Source of the DNA: Acanthosepion esculentum
Taxonomy: Eukaryota; Mollusca; Cephalopoda; Sepiida; Sepiidae
Length of the DNA: 64,000 bases
Direction of reading: 5' to 3'
Assembly (NCBI GenBank): GCA_964036315.1
Contig: OZ038510.1
Span: 79,989,349-80,053,348 of the forward strand
A program made the translations under genes and the position numbers. Numbering within the stretch: position 1 is the stretch's first letter; each line of letters starts with the position of its first letter. Under the pieces are notes generated by a model. The model was not told where the DNA came from and ran no database searches. It was given only the letters and a program-made list of their open reading frames with translations. This document shows positions 1-9,400 of this stretch, one piece after another.

Positions 1-315
1 CATGCGCGTTGTTTGTTTTTGATGTTGTCGACTGCATGGTATAGTAGGGTCGGTTGGGAACCGTCTGTGAGAAAAGGAACACCATGATGCAATTCACTCC
101 GCCAGAAATTTGGAGACGGCATGTTGTACTGCTTGGCATTCGCGCCGGGAGATTGCAGTGCAGAGGATTCGAAAAGTAGTTAGCTGAGTCTAATAGTGAT
201 TACGAAGGTACAGCAACTCAGAAAACTAACTCTGATCGTTCTGATAAGAAAAGAACTCCCGAATTTGTTGGTGAGGACTTCAGACTCAATATCAAGTGTC
301 TTGGGGAGATAGTGA
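1..315. other. Unassigned stretch
   Basis: I see no gene, RNA or clear repeat. The sequence has balanced composition and leads directly into a dead transposase fragment, so it may be decayed upstream sequence of the same element. This is inference only. Confidence 0.3.
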
Positions 316-681
316 AAGAGAGTCGCTGCTGGAAGACCCTATGCCTGGCAACAGGATTCTGCACCATGCCACACAAGCAGGAGAACTCAGTCATGGCTGT
401 CAGACAATTTCTCAGTTTTCACCCCTTACATCTGGCCACTTAACTCCCCAGACGGCAACCCTCTTGATTATTGTGCGAGCGAAAATGTAACAAAACTCCT
501 TGTAACCCCAAAGACGAACTTAAAGGCAAGAATTATGGCAGCATTCACCAACTTAAACAAGGAGATAGTCCAAAAGAGGTGCAGGAGATTCCGAAGTCGG
601 AAGTTGGAAGCTATGGTTGAAGCCAACGGCGATTTTATTGAATATATTTACTCTTTAGTATTTCAAGGTATGTTTGTATAA
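316..681 (+). pseudogene. Tc1/mariner-superfamily transposase, C-terminal fragment
   Basis: This is the C-terminal part of an IS630/Tc1/mariner DDE transposase, the nuclear enzyme that cuts and pastes its own transposon. The frame is open from 316 to the TAA at 679-681 but has no credible start. It reads GRPYAWQQDSAPCHTSRRTQ near the front, where the Asp of QQD (355-357) is a catalytic acid. WPLNSPDGNPLDY follows with the third acid at 466-468. Then come LKARIMAAFTNLNKE and FRSRKLEAMVEANGDF, a typical family tail. The two acids are 36 residues apart, close to the DD37D (maT-like) spacing. The N-terminal DNA-binding half and the first catalytic Asp are missing, so the copy is dead. I saw no inverted repeats around it. 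Confidence 0.75.
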
Positions 682-1097
682 TGTTGGTAAATAAATCTGT
701 TAAAAATGAGATGTCAGTGTTATTTTAATTTCTGCATAATTTAGACGACAATTTATCCATCGCACGCTCTATATATGCGTGTGTGTGTGTGTGTGTGTGT
801 GTGATAATAAAGAAATGTATATTTTGGGCGTATTTATTTAAATCTCAACAAGAACGCCGCAAGTCCGAGTTAAAATACATCTTTAAAATAATATGGAATT
901 TAGCCATTCCCAAATTTCACGGAAAGCCTTCTACAAACCCTCTAAAAAAACTAACTCGCTCCAAACTATCAGATTTCACCAGTAATATAACACATGCGAA
1001 AGAATACACCCCAAAAGTTCCACTTCATTTTTTATTTCACGTTGATAAAGGTGTATCCGAAAATTCAGATTTTTAACATCTTTTCTCATCGTGCTTC
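682..1097. other. AT-rich spacer with short (GT)n tract
   Basis: There is a short (GT)n run at about 779-803. A 97-codon open frame crosses it (783-1076), but its start lies inside the microsatellite and the product resembles nothing I know. I treat it as chance. Confidence 0.4.
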
Positions 1098-1099
1098 TA

Positions 1100-2386
1100 C
1101 AAGGTAACCAAAAAAGTTCTGTCCGTTTTTTGATTAGTCATTGAATGAAGTTGAAATATATACGAAATGCGCGTAGCAATTGTTTTCAAATTCGGACAGC
1201 CGGAAGTAGGAACATCAGACGTTTTTTTTAAAAAACACGCGCACCGTGCCCGGCTATCAGTTATAAGCCGGACAGCTGTGAGAAGGATGGAAGTGTCTAG
1301 AGATCTTGTTCGGGGCTGTTTGCTTTACGACTTCAAAGTGGGCTTATCAGCAGCTGCATCAAGTCGCCGCATATGTCAAGCGTTTGGGGATAGTGCTGTG
1401 GATGAACGTACTGCAAGGCGTTGGTTTCGAATATTCAAGTCGGGAGATTTGTCTCTCCCTGATGAGCCATGCAGTGGACGACCATAGGTCTTGAATGACG
1501 GAGTCCTGAAGGCGGCCATTGAAGAGGACAGTAGTCTAACGTGTTGTGAACTTGCAAGACAGTTCAACGTTTCCGATGAAATAGTTAGACTTCACTTGCA
1601 CCGCCTAGGTAAGACGTACAAACTGAGCAAGTGGGTTCCGCAAACGCTGTTGGAGGTCCACAAGGACAACGAGTGGCAGCCTGCGTATCACTGCTTTCTC
1701 GCCACCGTACCGCATCCTTATTCAATCGAGTGCTTACCAGTGATGAAAAGTGGGTTCTGTACGAAACTCCCAAGCGTTTCAGACATTGGTTGTTTCCTCA
1801 GGATGCTGTCCCTCAAACCGCAAGACCGCCTATGCACACACGCAAGATTATGCTTTGTGTCTGGTGGACAGGTCGTCAAGTGGTTCATTATGAACTGCTA
1901 CCAACGGGCCAAACGGTCACTGGAGACCTATACTCGCAGTAATTGAAACGTGTGCAACAGGCATTGCGCCAGATGGAGCCAGCGCTGGTGAATCGCAAAG
2001 GGGTGCTTTTCTTTCATGACAACGTCAGGCCCCATGTCGCGCGAGTGGTCAGGGATACCATACAGCAACTTGGGTGGGAGACTTTGTGCCATCCACCTTA
2101 TTCACCTGACCTTGCGCCATCCGATTACCACCTCTTCCACTCCCTGGATAATCATCTTCGTGGGAAATCCTTCACCAATGAAGCAGACTTGCGCAAAGCC
2201 CTCACGGATTCTTTGCATCAACACCCCCCGAGTTCTACCGCAAGGGCATTGAACAGCTGGAGACACGTTGGCAGAAGGTGCTAGATGCCGATGGCGATTA
2301 CTTCGAAGACTAAATATAAGTTACACATACTGTGAACCGTTTTCTTTTTTCCTTTAAAAACGGACAGTACTTTTGTGGTTACCTTG
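1100..2386 (+). mobile_element. Full-length mariner DNA transposon (inactive), with TIRs and TA duplication
   Basis: The left end reads CAAGGTAACCAAAAAAGTTC and the right end is its imperfect reverse complement: the last 31 bases read from the right begin CAAGGTAACCACAAAAGTAC. Both ends are flanked by TA (1098-1099 and 2387-2388), the target duplication of this superfamily. The length of 1,287 bp is normal for mariner. Inside is one transposase relic reading left to right. The left and right inverted repeats differ at only a few positions, so the boundaries are well supported. The element is dead because of damage to the transposase, but its ends could in principle still be recognised by an enzyme supplied elsewhere. 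Confidence 0.9.
1287..2313 (+). pseudogene. mariner transposase (DD34D), broken
   Basis: The product would bind the element ends and catalyse cut-and-paste transposition. The start is the ATG at 1287. The N-terminal helix-turn-helix region shows TARRWFRIFKSGDLSL and PCSGRP. Catalytic acids are seen in LTSDEKWV (Asp at 1742-1744), FFHDNVRPH (Asp at 2018-2020) and LAPSDYHLF (Asp at 2123-2125). The last two are exactly 34 residues apart, the mariner DD34D signature. The C-terminus FYRKGIEQLETRWQKV and GDYFED ends at TAA 2311-2313. Damage: an in-frame TAG at 1485-1487, a frame change near 1660-1680, an in-frame TAA at 1940-1942 and a second frame change near 2220. All three catalytic residues survive, but no full protein can be made. 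Confidence 0.92.
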
Positions 2387-2454
2387 TATTTGGTCAAAAG
2401 GCCGAATAATATACGATAAAAGTATTAGCCTCATTTTTCTTACTACTGTTTACC

Positions 2455-2700
2455 CAATACAAGGCCCAAGGGCACCTCAAGGTAGAGGGTTACTGTATAG
2501 AGTCGTATTAGTGTAAGAAAGGGCAAGATAATAGGAAAGATAGACAGCAAATTATTGACTTGAAGAGGTCATGATTTAATTAGTGAATATAATTTCACGG
2601 TTCAGGGTGAGCTTTTAGGAGTTGAAGTAGACTTTAGAATGGACCAGAAATACAATCCTAAACAGGAAACAAGGGATGAACCTCTATTGCTTGTCTGAGA
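2455..2700 (+). repeat. Dispersed repeat R1, copy 1
   Basis: The segment shares a string of blocks with 5215-5640 and, in part, with 39850-40330: CTCAAGGTAGAGGGTTACTG, GAAAGGGCAAGATAATAGG, GAAGAGGTCATGATTTAATT and CAATCCTAAACAGGAAACAA. The family is unknown to me. It abuts the truncated reverse transcriptase on the opposite strand and may be the 3' tail of a retroelement. Confidence 0.6.
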
Positions 2701-2950
2701 GCAGATAATGGGATTTAAGGTGGTTAACCACTTCGGTTTTGATAAGGGCTTCGAAGACTTTGCCGAAGAGGGGTAGGAGACTGATAAGACGGTAATTAGA
2801 AGGGTCGGAGGGGTCGCCAGAGTTCTTAAAGACAGGAACAATGGATGAGGACTTCCAGCAATCAGGAAAACAAGAGTCCTTGAGGTAGTAGTTGTATAAT
2901 TTAGAGAAGGCGGGCGCCAATTCAGGCGCGCATTTCTTCAGGACAATGGC
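2684..2950 (-). pseudogene. Non-LTR retrotransposon reverse transcriptase fragment
   Basis: On the minus strand this reads GGDGIPAIVLKKCAPELAPA, then SSSIVPVFKNSGDPSDPSNY, then RLISLLPLFGKVFEALIKTE, then LLSDKQ. This is the well-known N-terminal fingers block of LINE reverse transcriptases of the Jockey/CR1 type (pattern WK...VPVFKK..D..NYRPISLL...KVFE). It stops exactly where family members continue into the YGFR block, so it is cut at both ends. The catalytic YxDD region is absent. It may belong to the same family as the C-terminal fragments seen near 20, 35, 38 and 44 kb, but there is no overlap to prove it. Confidence 0.85.
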
Positions 2951-3149
2951 TGGTATCCCATCTCCACCACTAGCCTTGTGGGGGGTCTAAATTAGAGATA
3001 ATGCCCAATACAAATGACGGGGATATGTGTAACCCGCTCAAAAGGGCCTCAGTTCTGAGAGGGAAATCGGGTATGGGTACACCGGAAGAGTCAAACGATG
3101 AAATGGAAGAAAATGTCCAAGCAAAGCATTCAGCCTTGTCGGCACCTCG

Positions 3150-3256
3150 GTTTCAACCTGACGGGCACTTCGAACGATTTGTTTTTACACGTCTACTGAG
3201 CAATTTTTTATACTACTATTTCCTGGTCTGATTCAACTCTGATCATTAACCTTGAA
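3150..3256 (+). repeat. Dispersed repeat R3, copy 1, with (TA)n tail
   Basis: Paired with 4400-4512. Both copies carry CCTCGGTTTCAACCTGACGG or a near match, a GAGCAATTTTTTATACTACT block and GATTCAACTCTGA. Both end in CATTAAC followed by a few bases and a long (TA)n tract. The shared 3' end suggests an element whose tail is, or grew into, TA dinucleotides. Confidence 0.65.
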
Positions 3257-3257
3257 T

Positions 3258-3258
3258 G

Positions 3259-3347
<89 letters not shown>

Positions 3348-3348
3348 T
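3258..3348. repeat. (TA)n then (AG)n microsatellite
   Basis: About 60 bp of alternating TA is followed by about 28 bp of AG. It sits between repeat R3 and a half copy of the foldback element. Confidence 0.95.
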
Positions 3349-3418
3349 GAAGGGGCGCTTGACGATTGCGTCCAGCATGAAACAGTTTGTCGCCTCTGAG
3401 TGTTGACTTCAATGTTCA

Positions 3419-3421
<3 letters not shown>
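3340..3421 (+). repeat. Half copy of palindromic element P1
   Basis: It contains TTGACGATTGCGTCCAGCAT, GAAACAGTTTGTCGCCTCTG and TGTTGACTTCAATGTTCACT, which is one arm of the palindromes at 18478 and 19043. A (TA)n tract starts right after it, as in the other copies. Confidence 0.8.

Positions 3422-3486
<65 letters not shown>
3421..3486. repeat. (TA)n microsatellite
   Basis: About 65 bp of pure TA lies between the P1 arm and the foldback element. Confidence 0.95.
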
Positions 3487-3491
<5 letters not shown>

Positions 3492-3778
3492 TTTTTTAAA
3501 TATGATTCCTTCGCTACATAAGAGATCTCATGTTTCAAAAGCGCGAGCCGAGACCCCTAATATATTTTTTTAAATTAAGTTGTATTAAGGTGTCTGGTCA
3601 CGCTTCCTCGTCAAGCGAGAATTTGGGAATCAAATTGTCGCTTGACGAGGAAACGTGACCACACACCTTAATACAACTTAATTTCAAAAATTATATTAGG
3701 GGTCTCGGCTCCCGCTTTTGAAACATGAGAACTCTTATGTAGCGAAGGAATCATATTTAAAAAAAAAAATATAATATA
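3487..3778. mobile_element. Foldback/MITE-like element with ~130-bp inverted arms
   Basis: The left arm starts TTTAAATATGATTCCTTCGC at about 3497 and the right arm ends with its reverse complement near 3760. Matching blocks between the arms include AGGGGTCTCGGCTC against GAGCCGAGACCCCT, AAGTTGTATTAAGGTGT against its complement, and GCTTGACGAGGAA against TTCCTCGTCAAGC. The unpaired centre is only about 25 bp around 3620-3645. There is no coding capacity. A TA-rich flank hides any target duplication, so the class is uncertain. As RNA it would form a long hairpin. Confidence 0.8.
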
Positions 3779-3875
3779 AGCTCTACTTCTGTATGGAGCA
3801 CTGTCTTTTTAAAAATAAAAGCAAAAATACTAGGGAACTCCGGATTATTTACCTAACGTGTTCTTTCCTATTTTT

Positions 3876-3879
<4 letters not shown>

Positions 3880-3946
<67 letters not shown>
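3880..3946. repeat. (CA)n-(TA)n compound microsatellite
   Basis: About 29 bp of CA run directly into about 36 bp of TA. Confidence 0.95.
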
Positions 3947-4143
3947 CAAAATTTATTATTGGCCGGGGTAATCAAAGTTTTCTAGCGCCACGTAATTCCT
4001 TTTTAACCGGAAAATTTCCTGAAGGGGTGTTGGCGTGGAAAAAATATTTTCATCCGGGTTCGTAAATGCCAAGGATGTATTTATTTGTATGTCTACACGT
4101 TGACATTATTTCTGAGCGTTTGTTTCGTTTTTTTTTTCTGCTC

Positions 4144-4508
4144 GCATGTGTTTGAATATTCAACTTTTCCTCTTGGCACAATCTACAGCTGCAATAATTA
4201 CGGGCGTAAAGTGGTGCCTACTGAAAAAAGTGAAATCGGGGCGAACTAGAGGCTGCAGCTGTAATTATATTATAATTATATTGTAATTTATTTTTTCAAA
4301 AACTGTATTCTCGTTCATTTTTTTTTTTTTTTTTTTTACATATAACTTTTTTTTTTTATATATAACTTTTAAATTCAGGAGGTCAATTAAAATACGCGAC
4401 CTCGGTTTCGACCTGACGGACTCTTCGGACGACTTTTTTTTTTCACACGTGTATTGAGCAATTTTTAATACTACTGTTTCCTGGCCTGATTCAACTCTGA
4501 CCATTAAC

Positions 4509-4569
<61 letters not shown>

Positions 4570-4640
4570 AGAATATTCACCGTTTCCTCTTGGTACAATC
4601 TACAGCTGCAGTCCCTAGTTCACCTGATTTCACTTTTTTC
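4144..4640. repeat. Direct and inverted duplicated block with repeat R3, copy 2, inside
   Basis: The stretch GAATATTCAACTTTTCCTCT followed by ACAATCTACAGCTGCA at 4154 recurs nearly unchanged at about 4571. The stretch TGCCTACTGAAAAAAGTGAA near 4215 recurs as its reverse complement near 4632. Between them lie T-runs, R3 copy 2 (4400-4512) and a 54-bp (TA)n tract (4512-4566). No protein is supported. Confidence 0.6.
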
Positions 4641-4895
4641 AGTGGGCACCAATTCTGTTATTTTTCTCCTTTCACTTTCCGGACCGTTTTAATTAGCTGT
4701 GAATTTCTTTTTTTTTTTTTTTGCTACGCATCGCTCAGTTTGGAATCTGATTTCTTTATACCAATTCTTTATGGGTAATTTTATTTTCTTGCAAGCTTTG
4801 GTAATTATTTTTTCCAAAACTGTATTCCAGGTCATTTTTAAAAAAAAAATATTTTTATTGCTGTGAAAATGTATTGCTGCTAATTGTATCAAATG
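4641..4895. other. Unassigned T/A-rich spacer
   Basis: It holds short poly-T and poly-A runs, for example near 4709 and 4839. Small open frames on both strands cross these homopolymers and look accidental. Confidence 0.4.
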
Positions 4896-4899
4896 TATT

Positions 4900-5095
4900 T
4901 TCATGCTTTGACCCCCAGCTTCGATGTTCACTATTTGCCCATAGTCGGGACCCTAACCGGTGCTACCACCCCTGAAACAGAGTGGACCGGGGAAGAACAA
5001 CAATTAATAGGTGGTTCTATGCTCCTCAAAACCTCCCGATCAGAGGTCTTGCTGCCGGATGTAGTTTATCGTCATACCCAGGACGAACTAAAACT
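4900..5095 (-). repeat. SINE-like repeat B, minus copy
   Basis: This reverse-complements the block at 7600-7830. Shared words, read on the minus strand, are CCTGGGTATGACGATAAACT, a GGCAGCAAGACCTCTGATCG block, GGTGGTAGCACCGGTTAGGG and TCCCGACTATGGGCAAATAG. The 98-codon frame read through it on the plus strand is therefore an artefact of a mobile repeat. Further family copies are at 7590, 12040, 15540 and 34930. Confidence 0.7.
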
Positions 5096-5214
5096 CGGTA
5101 AGGTGTTTCTCAGAGAATTAGAAGCCTTACTAGGATTCATTATTGGCAGATACAATCTTAGCAATGTTAGATATTTCTAAAGGAGTAATGTATTTATTTT
5201 ATTTTATTTACAAG

Positions 5215-5640
5215 TACCAAGAGCTACTCAAGGTAGAGTATTACTGTGTGGCATTTTATGAGCTTAGGAAAGGGCAAGAAGTGAAATACTAGATGCTGGG
5301 CAGGAAAGATAACGGCTAACCCTAGATTTGCAGAGGTCAAAATTTAATTAGCGAATAACATTTCAGAGTTCAGGTGAGGAGTGTAAACCTGGCGAAAGAT
5401 GAACCTATCTACTCCTATTGGGGGAGGAAAAATAATTTAAGGAATATAATTTCAGAGTTCAGGCGGAGAAGTCAGAAGTATAGAGTTGAAGTAGCCCTTA
5501 GAGAAAACCGGACACTCAATCCTAAACAGGAAACAAAGGATAAAACTCTACTCCTGTTAAATAAAACAGGGAAGGAGTGTGAACCGGACGATAGGCAAAC
5601 CTCTTTACTCCTACTGGAGGAGGAGAAAACATAAAATAAT
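5215..5640 (+). repeat. Dispersed repeat R1, copy 2
   Basis: Homologous to 2455-2700, with an internal duplication of TTTCAGAGTTCAGG (5362 and 5450 regions) and two similar AGGAGTGTGAACC-type blocks. A frame of 86 codons (5374-5634) is an accident of the repeat. Confidence 0.55.
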
Positions 5641-5654
5641 TAGCGAATAAAAGC

Positions 5655-6045
5655 TTGAGAGAATGGATGAGAGAAATAGAGAGAGTGAAAGAGCGAAATA
5701 GACGGATACAGAAAGAGAGAAAGAGAGAATGAAAGAGAGAAATAGAGAAAGAATTAGAGAGAGAGAGAGAGAGAGAGAAAGAGAGCGAGAAAGAGAGAGA
5801 AAGAGAGCGAGAAAGAGAGAGAGAAATAACGAGAAAGAGAGAATAGAGAAAGAGAGAGAATGAAAGAAAAAATAAAGAGAGAATGAAAGGGTGAAATAGA
5901 GAGAGGGAGAGAAAGAGAGAGAGTGAAAGAGAAATACATTGAGAGAGAAAGAGAGAAATAGAGAAAGAGTGAGTGAAAGAGAGCAATAGAGAGAGAGTGT
6001 GAGTGGGTGAGTGAGTGAGTGAGTGAGTGAGAGAGAAAGAGAGGA
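5655..6045. repeat. 390-bp polypurine GA/GAAA tract ending in (GAGT)n
   Basis: The plus strand is almost all purine, mostly GAGAGA and GAAAGAGAGA blocks, and ends in a GAGTGAGTGAGT run near 6000-6030. The open frames on the minus strand are low-complexity Ser/Leu/Phe strings and not genes. Confidence 0.95.
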
Positions 6046-6119
6046 TAATATGGATAATAAGAAAGTGAGAGAAATATATAGAAAATGCTTCTGGAATGAT
6101 ATTAATACAAATATGCTGT

Positions 6120-6372
6120 TACTTTATTATTTGGAGTGAAAACGCTCCCCCTTACCCGTGAGAGACATTGGGTCGTGTGCTGGGTGCACGGAAAAGCCGA
6201 AAGAGAACGCCTGTGGCGCCGACATGAGTCCATGGCTGAGCGGGAAAGCTCTTGCCCGCTGGCTGATCAGATCCTCTTCGTACATGGCCGATGGGTAGGG
6301 ATAAAATGTGGCCTGCGACAGAAAAGAGACAAAAATTATATCGCTGCAAGAGAAATGCCAGATCAACACTGA
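6120..6372. other. GC-richer unassigned block
   Basis: This block stands out from its AT-rich surroundings. Overlapping frames of about 80 codons exist on both strands (6136-6372 plus, 6127-6369 minus), but neither resembles a known protein. A repeat fragment is the simplest reading. Confidence 0.3.
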
Positions 6373-6514
6373 TTAAATATTTTTTAAAAAATATTTCGAG
6401 AAAAAAAAACTTATTTTTAATCAAGACAAAAACCATGAATATATTGTTTAATGAATAAACGGAGAATTTACTCAAATGTGGGTATTCACTAAAAATAATG
6501 TTTAAGTGATAAAG

Positions 6515-7300
6515 ATATTAGATATACTGATGACACAAGGCTGATAACAGACACAGAAAGGAAAAATATAAGAACTCTTTCAGCAGGTGGGAAAGGAAAG
6601 CGAGAAGAAGGGACGAAACATTAATTGTAAGAAGAGAGGTTGTCAGCAAAAGGTGCAGCCCAACATGCGAATTACAAATTGGGGATATTGAAATTAAAAA
6701 AGTAGAAAAATTTAAACATTTGGTAAGTGTCTTAACAGAGGATGGAAAATGCAAAGCCCAAATCCGAAGGCGCATAGGGATAACGAAAGATGCGTGCTAA
6801 AAAGCTAAGGAAGTATTAAGAAACAGAACAAAATATCCGTTAGAAACAAAGAAAAAACTGCTGGACTGTTATGTATTATCGGATTTCTTATATGGCAGTA
6901 AATGTTGGACAATCTCCTGGGGGAGACTTGAAGCAACAGAAACGTTGTTCTACAGACGGATGCTGAGAATACCATAGACTGAACACGTGAGCAACGACGA
7001 AATTTTAGGGAGAATGGAAATAAAAAGGGCATTTTTACTTAACATCAGAAAGAGATTTTGAAATTTCTAGGGCACATAAGGAGAAAAAAAAGGGCTTGGA
7101 AAATTTAGCTACTCACAGGACATATTGAATGCTGGAGCGAGAGAGGAAAGCAGCAAATGGCCTACCTCATGAGATTGTGTACATGGTTAGTAGAACAGGT
7201 ATTAGGGGTGATAGCAAAAAGACAAACACTGCTAAGAGTTACAAATGATAGGAAGTTGTGGAGACCCATGATCGCCCACGTTCTGACGAAGAAGAATTCT
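6515..7300 (+). pseudogene. LINE (family Y) reverse transcriptase C-terminal half, decayed
   Basis: In shifting forward frames the stretch reads RYTDDTRLI at 6522, the YxDD catalytic loop of a non-LTR reverse transcriptase. It then reads KKVEKFKHL, SVLTEDGKCKAQIRRRIGIT, LYGSKCWTIS, LEATETLFYRRMLRIP, HVSNDEILGRMEIKRAFLLN, LTGHIE, KQQMAYLMRLCTWLVEQVLG and RKLWRPMIAHVL. This order and wording match the thumb and C-terminal domains of a common animal LINE, and the same protein family recurs at 47290-47730. Many stops and frameshifts break it. The endonuclease and palm upstream of YTDD are absent, which is typical 5' truncation. Confidence 0.85.
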
Positions 7301-7590
7301 ATATTTATTATCTGATCCTCTCATAAAATCTTATCCTATTCTAAGACCGTTTTGTTCTGATATTATGAACACAAGTTCTTTGAGCTAACGTTTCGCTTCA
7401 ATATGTTTTCTGAAATGGAAAAAAACTTTTTATAAAAGTTTTAGGGACTAATGTTTTAGGAACGTAAAAAAAAAAACAAAAGAAAATGAAATATTCTAAT
7501 AAATTTCGAAAATTAATCCCAATGATTTTAGACAAATGATAGAGATCAACCAAAGACCGCCCTGTCGGCTGGGGCTCCAGAATACGCCGA
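7300..7590. other. Unassigned AT-rich spacer
   Basis: Nothing recognisable is seen between the LINE fragment and SINE-like repeat B. Confidence 0.4.
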
Positions 7591-8640
7591 CTGCACCTCT
7601 GAGCCGTCCTGGGTAAGACTATAAACTGCATCCGCGTCCTGGGTATGACGATAAACTACGTCCAACAGCAAGGCCTCTGATCAGGAGGCTTTGAGAAGCG
7701 TGGAACCATCTCTTAATTGCCGGTGTTCCCAGATCCACCCTAACCCGGGTTGGTAGCACCTGTTAGGGTCCCAACTATGGACAAATAATTAACCCTCAAA
7801 CTGGGGTCAAAACACTATGAAAGGGTAAAAATAGATTTTAATACCAGAAATAAAATTTTTGAAGAAAAATTTATTACCAGTATTACATTTTTGAAGAAAA
7901 AAAATATCAGCAAAACATTTTTGAAGGAAAAAATATTAGCAATAATACATTTTTGAAGGAAAAAATATTAGCAATAATACATTTTTGAAGGAAAAAATAT
8001 TAGCAATAATACATTTTTGAAGGAAACAATATTAGCAATAATACATTTTTGAAGGAAAAAATATTAGCAATAATACATTTTTGAAGGAAAAAATATTAGC
8101 AATAATACATTTTTGAAGGAAAAAATATTAGCAATAATACATTTTTGAAGGAAAAAATATTAGCAATAATACATTTTTGAAGGAAAAAATATTACCAATA
8201 ATACATTTTTGAAGGAAAAAATATTACCAATAATACATTTTTGAAGGAAAAAATATTACCAATAATACATTTTTGAAGGAAAAAATATTACCAATAATAC
8301 ATTTTTGAAGGAAAAAATATTACCAATAATACATTTTTGAAGGAAAAAATATTACCAATAATACATTTTTGAAGGAAAAAATATTACCAATAATACATTT
8401 TTGAAGGAAAAAATATTACCAATAATACATTTTTGAAAAAAAATTATTACCAGCAAAACACTTTTGAAGAAAAAATTTTTTTACCAATAATACATTTTTG
8501 AAGGAAAAATATTACCAGCAATACATTTTTGAAAAAAAATATTACCAGCAATAAAAATCTTGTCGGCATTAAATAACCCATTCAGGTGTTGATATGCCGT
8601 AAACAAACGAAACCAAATCAACCAAAGAGCTTTTCAATAG
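7590..8640 (+). repeat. SINE-like repeat B, plus copy, interrupted by minisatellite
   Basis: The 5' part (7600-7830) contains CCTGGGTATGACGATAAACT, CAAGGCCTCTGATCAGGAGG, CATCTCTTAATTGCCGG and GGGTCCCAACTATGGACAAA. The 3' part (8565-8625) has TCGGCATTAAATAACCCATT and TTGATATGCCGTAAACAAAC. Copies at 12040, 15755 and 34965 share the 3' words. The 700 bp between the parts are a 32-bp tandem array that appears to have expanded inside the element. Confidence 0.7.
7840..8556 (+). repeat. 32-bp minisatellite, about 22 units
   Basis: The unit contains AATACATTTTTGAAGGAAAA followed by AATATTAGCAAT. Spacing between copies is 32 bp in the homogeneous middle. Edge units near 7850 and 8440-8550 are diverged. 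Units up to about 8180 carry TATTAGCAATAAT and those after it carry TATTACCAATAAT. Confidence 0.95.
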
Positions 8641-8684
8641 ACTGAGACCAAGAGAAACCATTTCTCAGTGTCAGCAATTGCGCC

Positions 8685-9400
8685 TATTGGATCTGAAACT
8701 TGACCCAAACGACATGTGGAACTCGGACATAAGATCGACCGCTAAAGATGCTGGTAACATGGTCAGCTCCCTGTACCGGTTCAGGAAGTACCTGACTCCT
8801 CGCGCTATCCTCTAACATTACCATAACCACATCAACCCCATAATGGGGTAATGCTACCATATATGGGCAGGAGCTGCCCAGTCTTCACGTTCGAACGTCG
8901 ATAGAGTCCGAAAGCGTCTCTGGGTCCTTCTGGGTGATAAATTATTTTCCATGCCACAACCCCCTTTCTCACAGACGAGACGACACAAGCCTCTCGCTGC
9001 TCCATCGCTAGTTCCATGGAGAATGTCCAAACGAACTATACCCCTTAGTTCCACCAGTTCCAAGCGTCACGGTTAAGACCCGCCATGCTACGCACACTGC
9101 AGCAAACCTCCCTAATTCCATTCATATTCCATTGGTGAGATGTAAGTTCGACTCGAGCAACTTCTTCCTTTGAATCACCCCCAGACTCCCAAGGAGAAGC
9201 CTCCCAGATCAATACAATCTTAACCTGTTCAAGTCTAGAGTTAATCGCTATATTTTCCATATATCCGCATAAACTATGCCTCATACCCTGTAACCCTCTA
9301 CCTCGGTGGCTCCCGGGCCTTGTACAGGGTGGACATCTTTGTAAAATAAAAAGGCCAGAGGTTGAAGACGTCCGGTACCTCCAAACCGTCAAGCATATTT
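8685..9400 (+). pseudogene. LINE (Jockey/CR1-type) C-terminal region with 3' UTR
   Basis: The plus strand reads TAKDAGNMVSSLYRFRKYLT, PRAIL, CYHIWAGAAQSS, VRKRLWVLLGDKLFS, SLSLLHR, FHGECPNELYPLVPPVPSVT, IPLVRCKFDSSNFF, then LPDQYNLNLFKSRVNRYIF. This is the standard carboxyl end of Jockey/CR1-like LINE reverse transcriptases (HIWAGA, FHGKCSxEL, LVPP, NLxxFKxxVNRY). Stops occur in place of Glu before CYHIW, between HR and FHG, and after FFL, so it is a fossil. A 3' UTR of about 120 bp follows, with AATAAA near 9346. The frame of 115 codons on the minus strand (9045-9392) is a shadow. It differs from family X at 20, 35 and 44 kb but belongs to the same superclade. Confidence 0.88.

Noticed and set aside
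783..1076. 97-codon frame
   Set aside because: It starts inside a GT microsatellite and shows no family motif.
4884..5180. 98-codon plus-strand frame with balanced composition
   Set aside because: Most of it is the reverse complement of SINE-like repeat B, seen also at 7600-7830.
5522..5986. 154-codon minus-strand frame
   Set aside because: Most of it is Ser/Leu/Phe from the GA polypurine tract, and the rest is repeat R1.
9045..9392. 115-codon minus-strand frame
   Set aside because: It is the reverse shadow of the LINE C-terminus on the plus strand.
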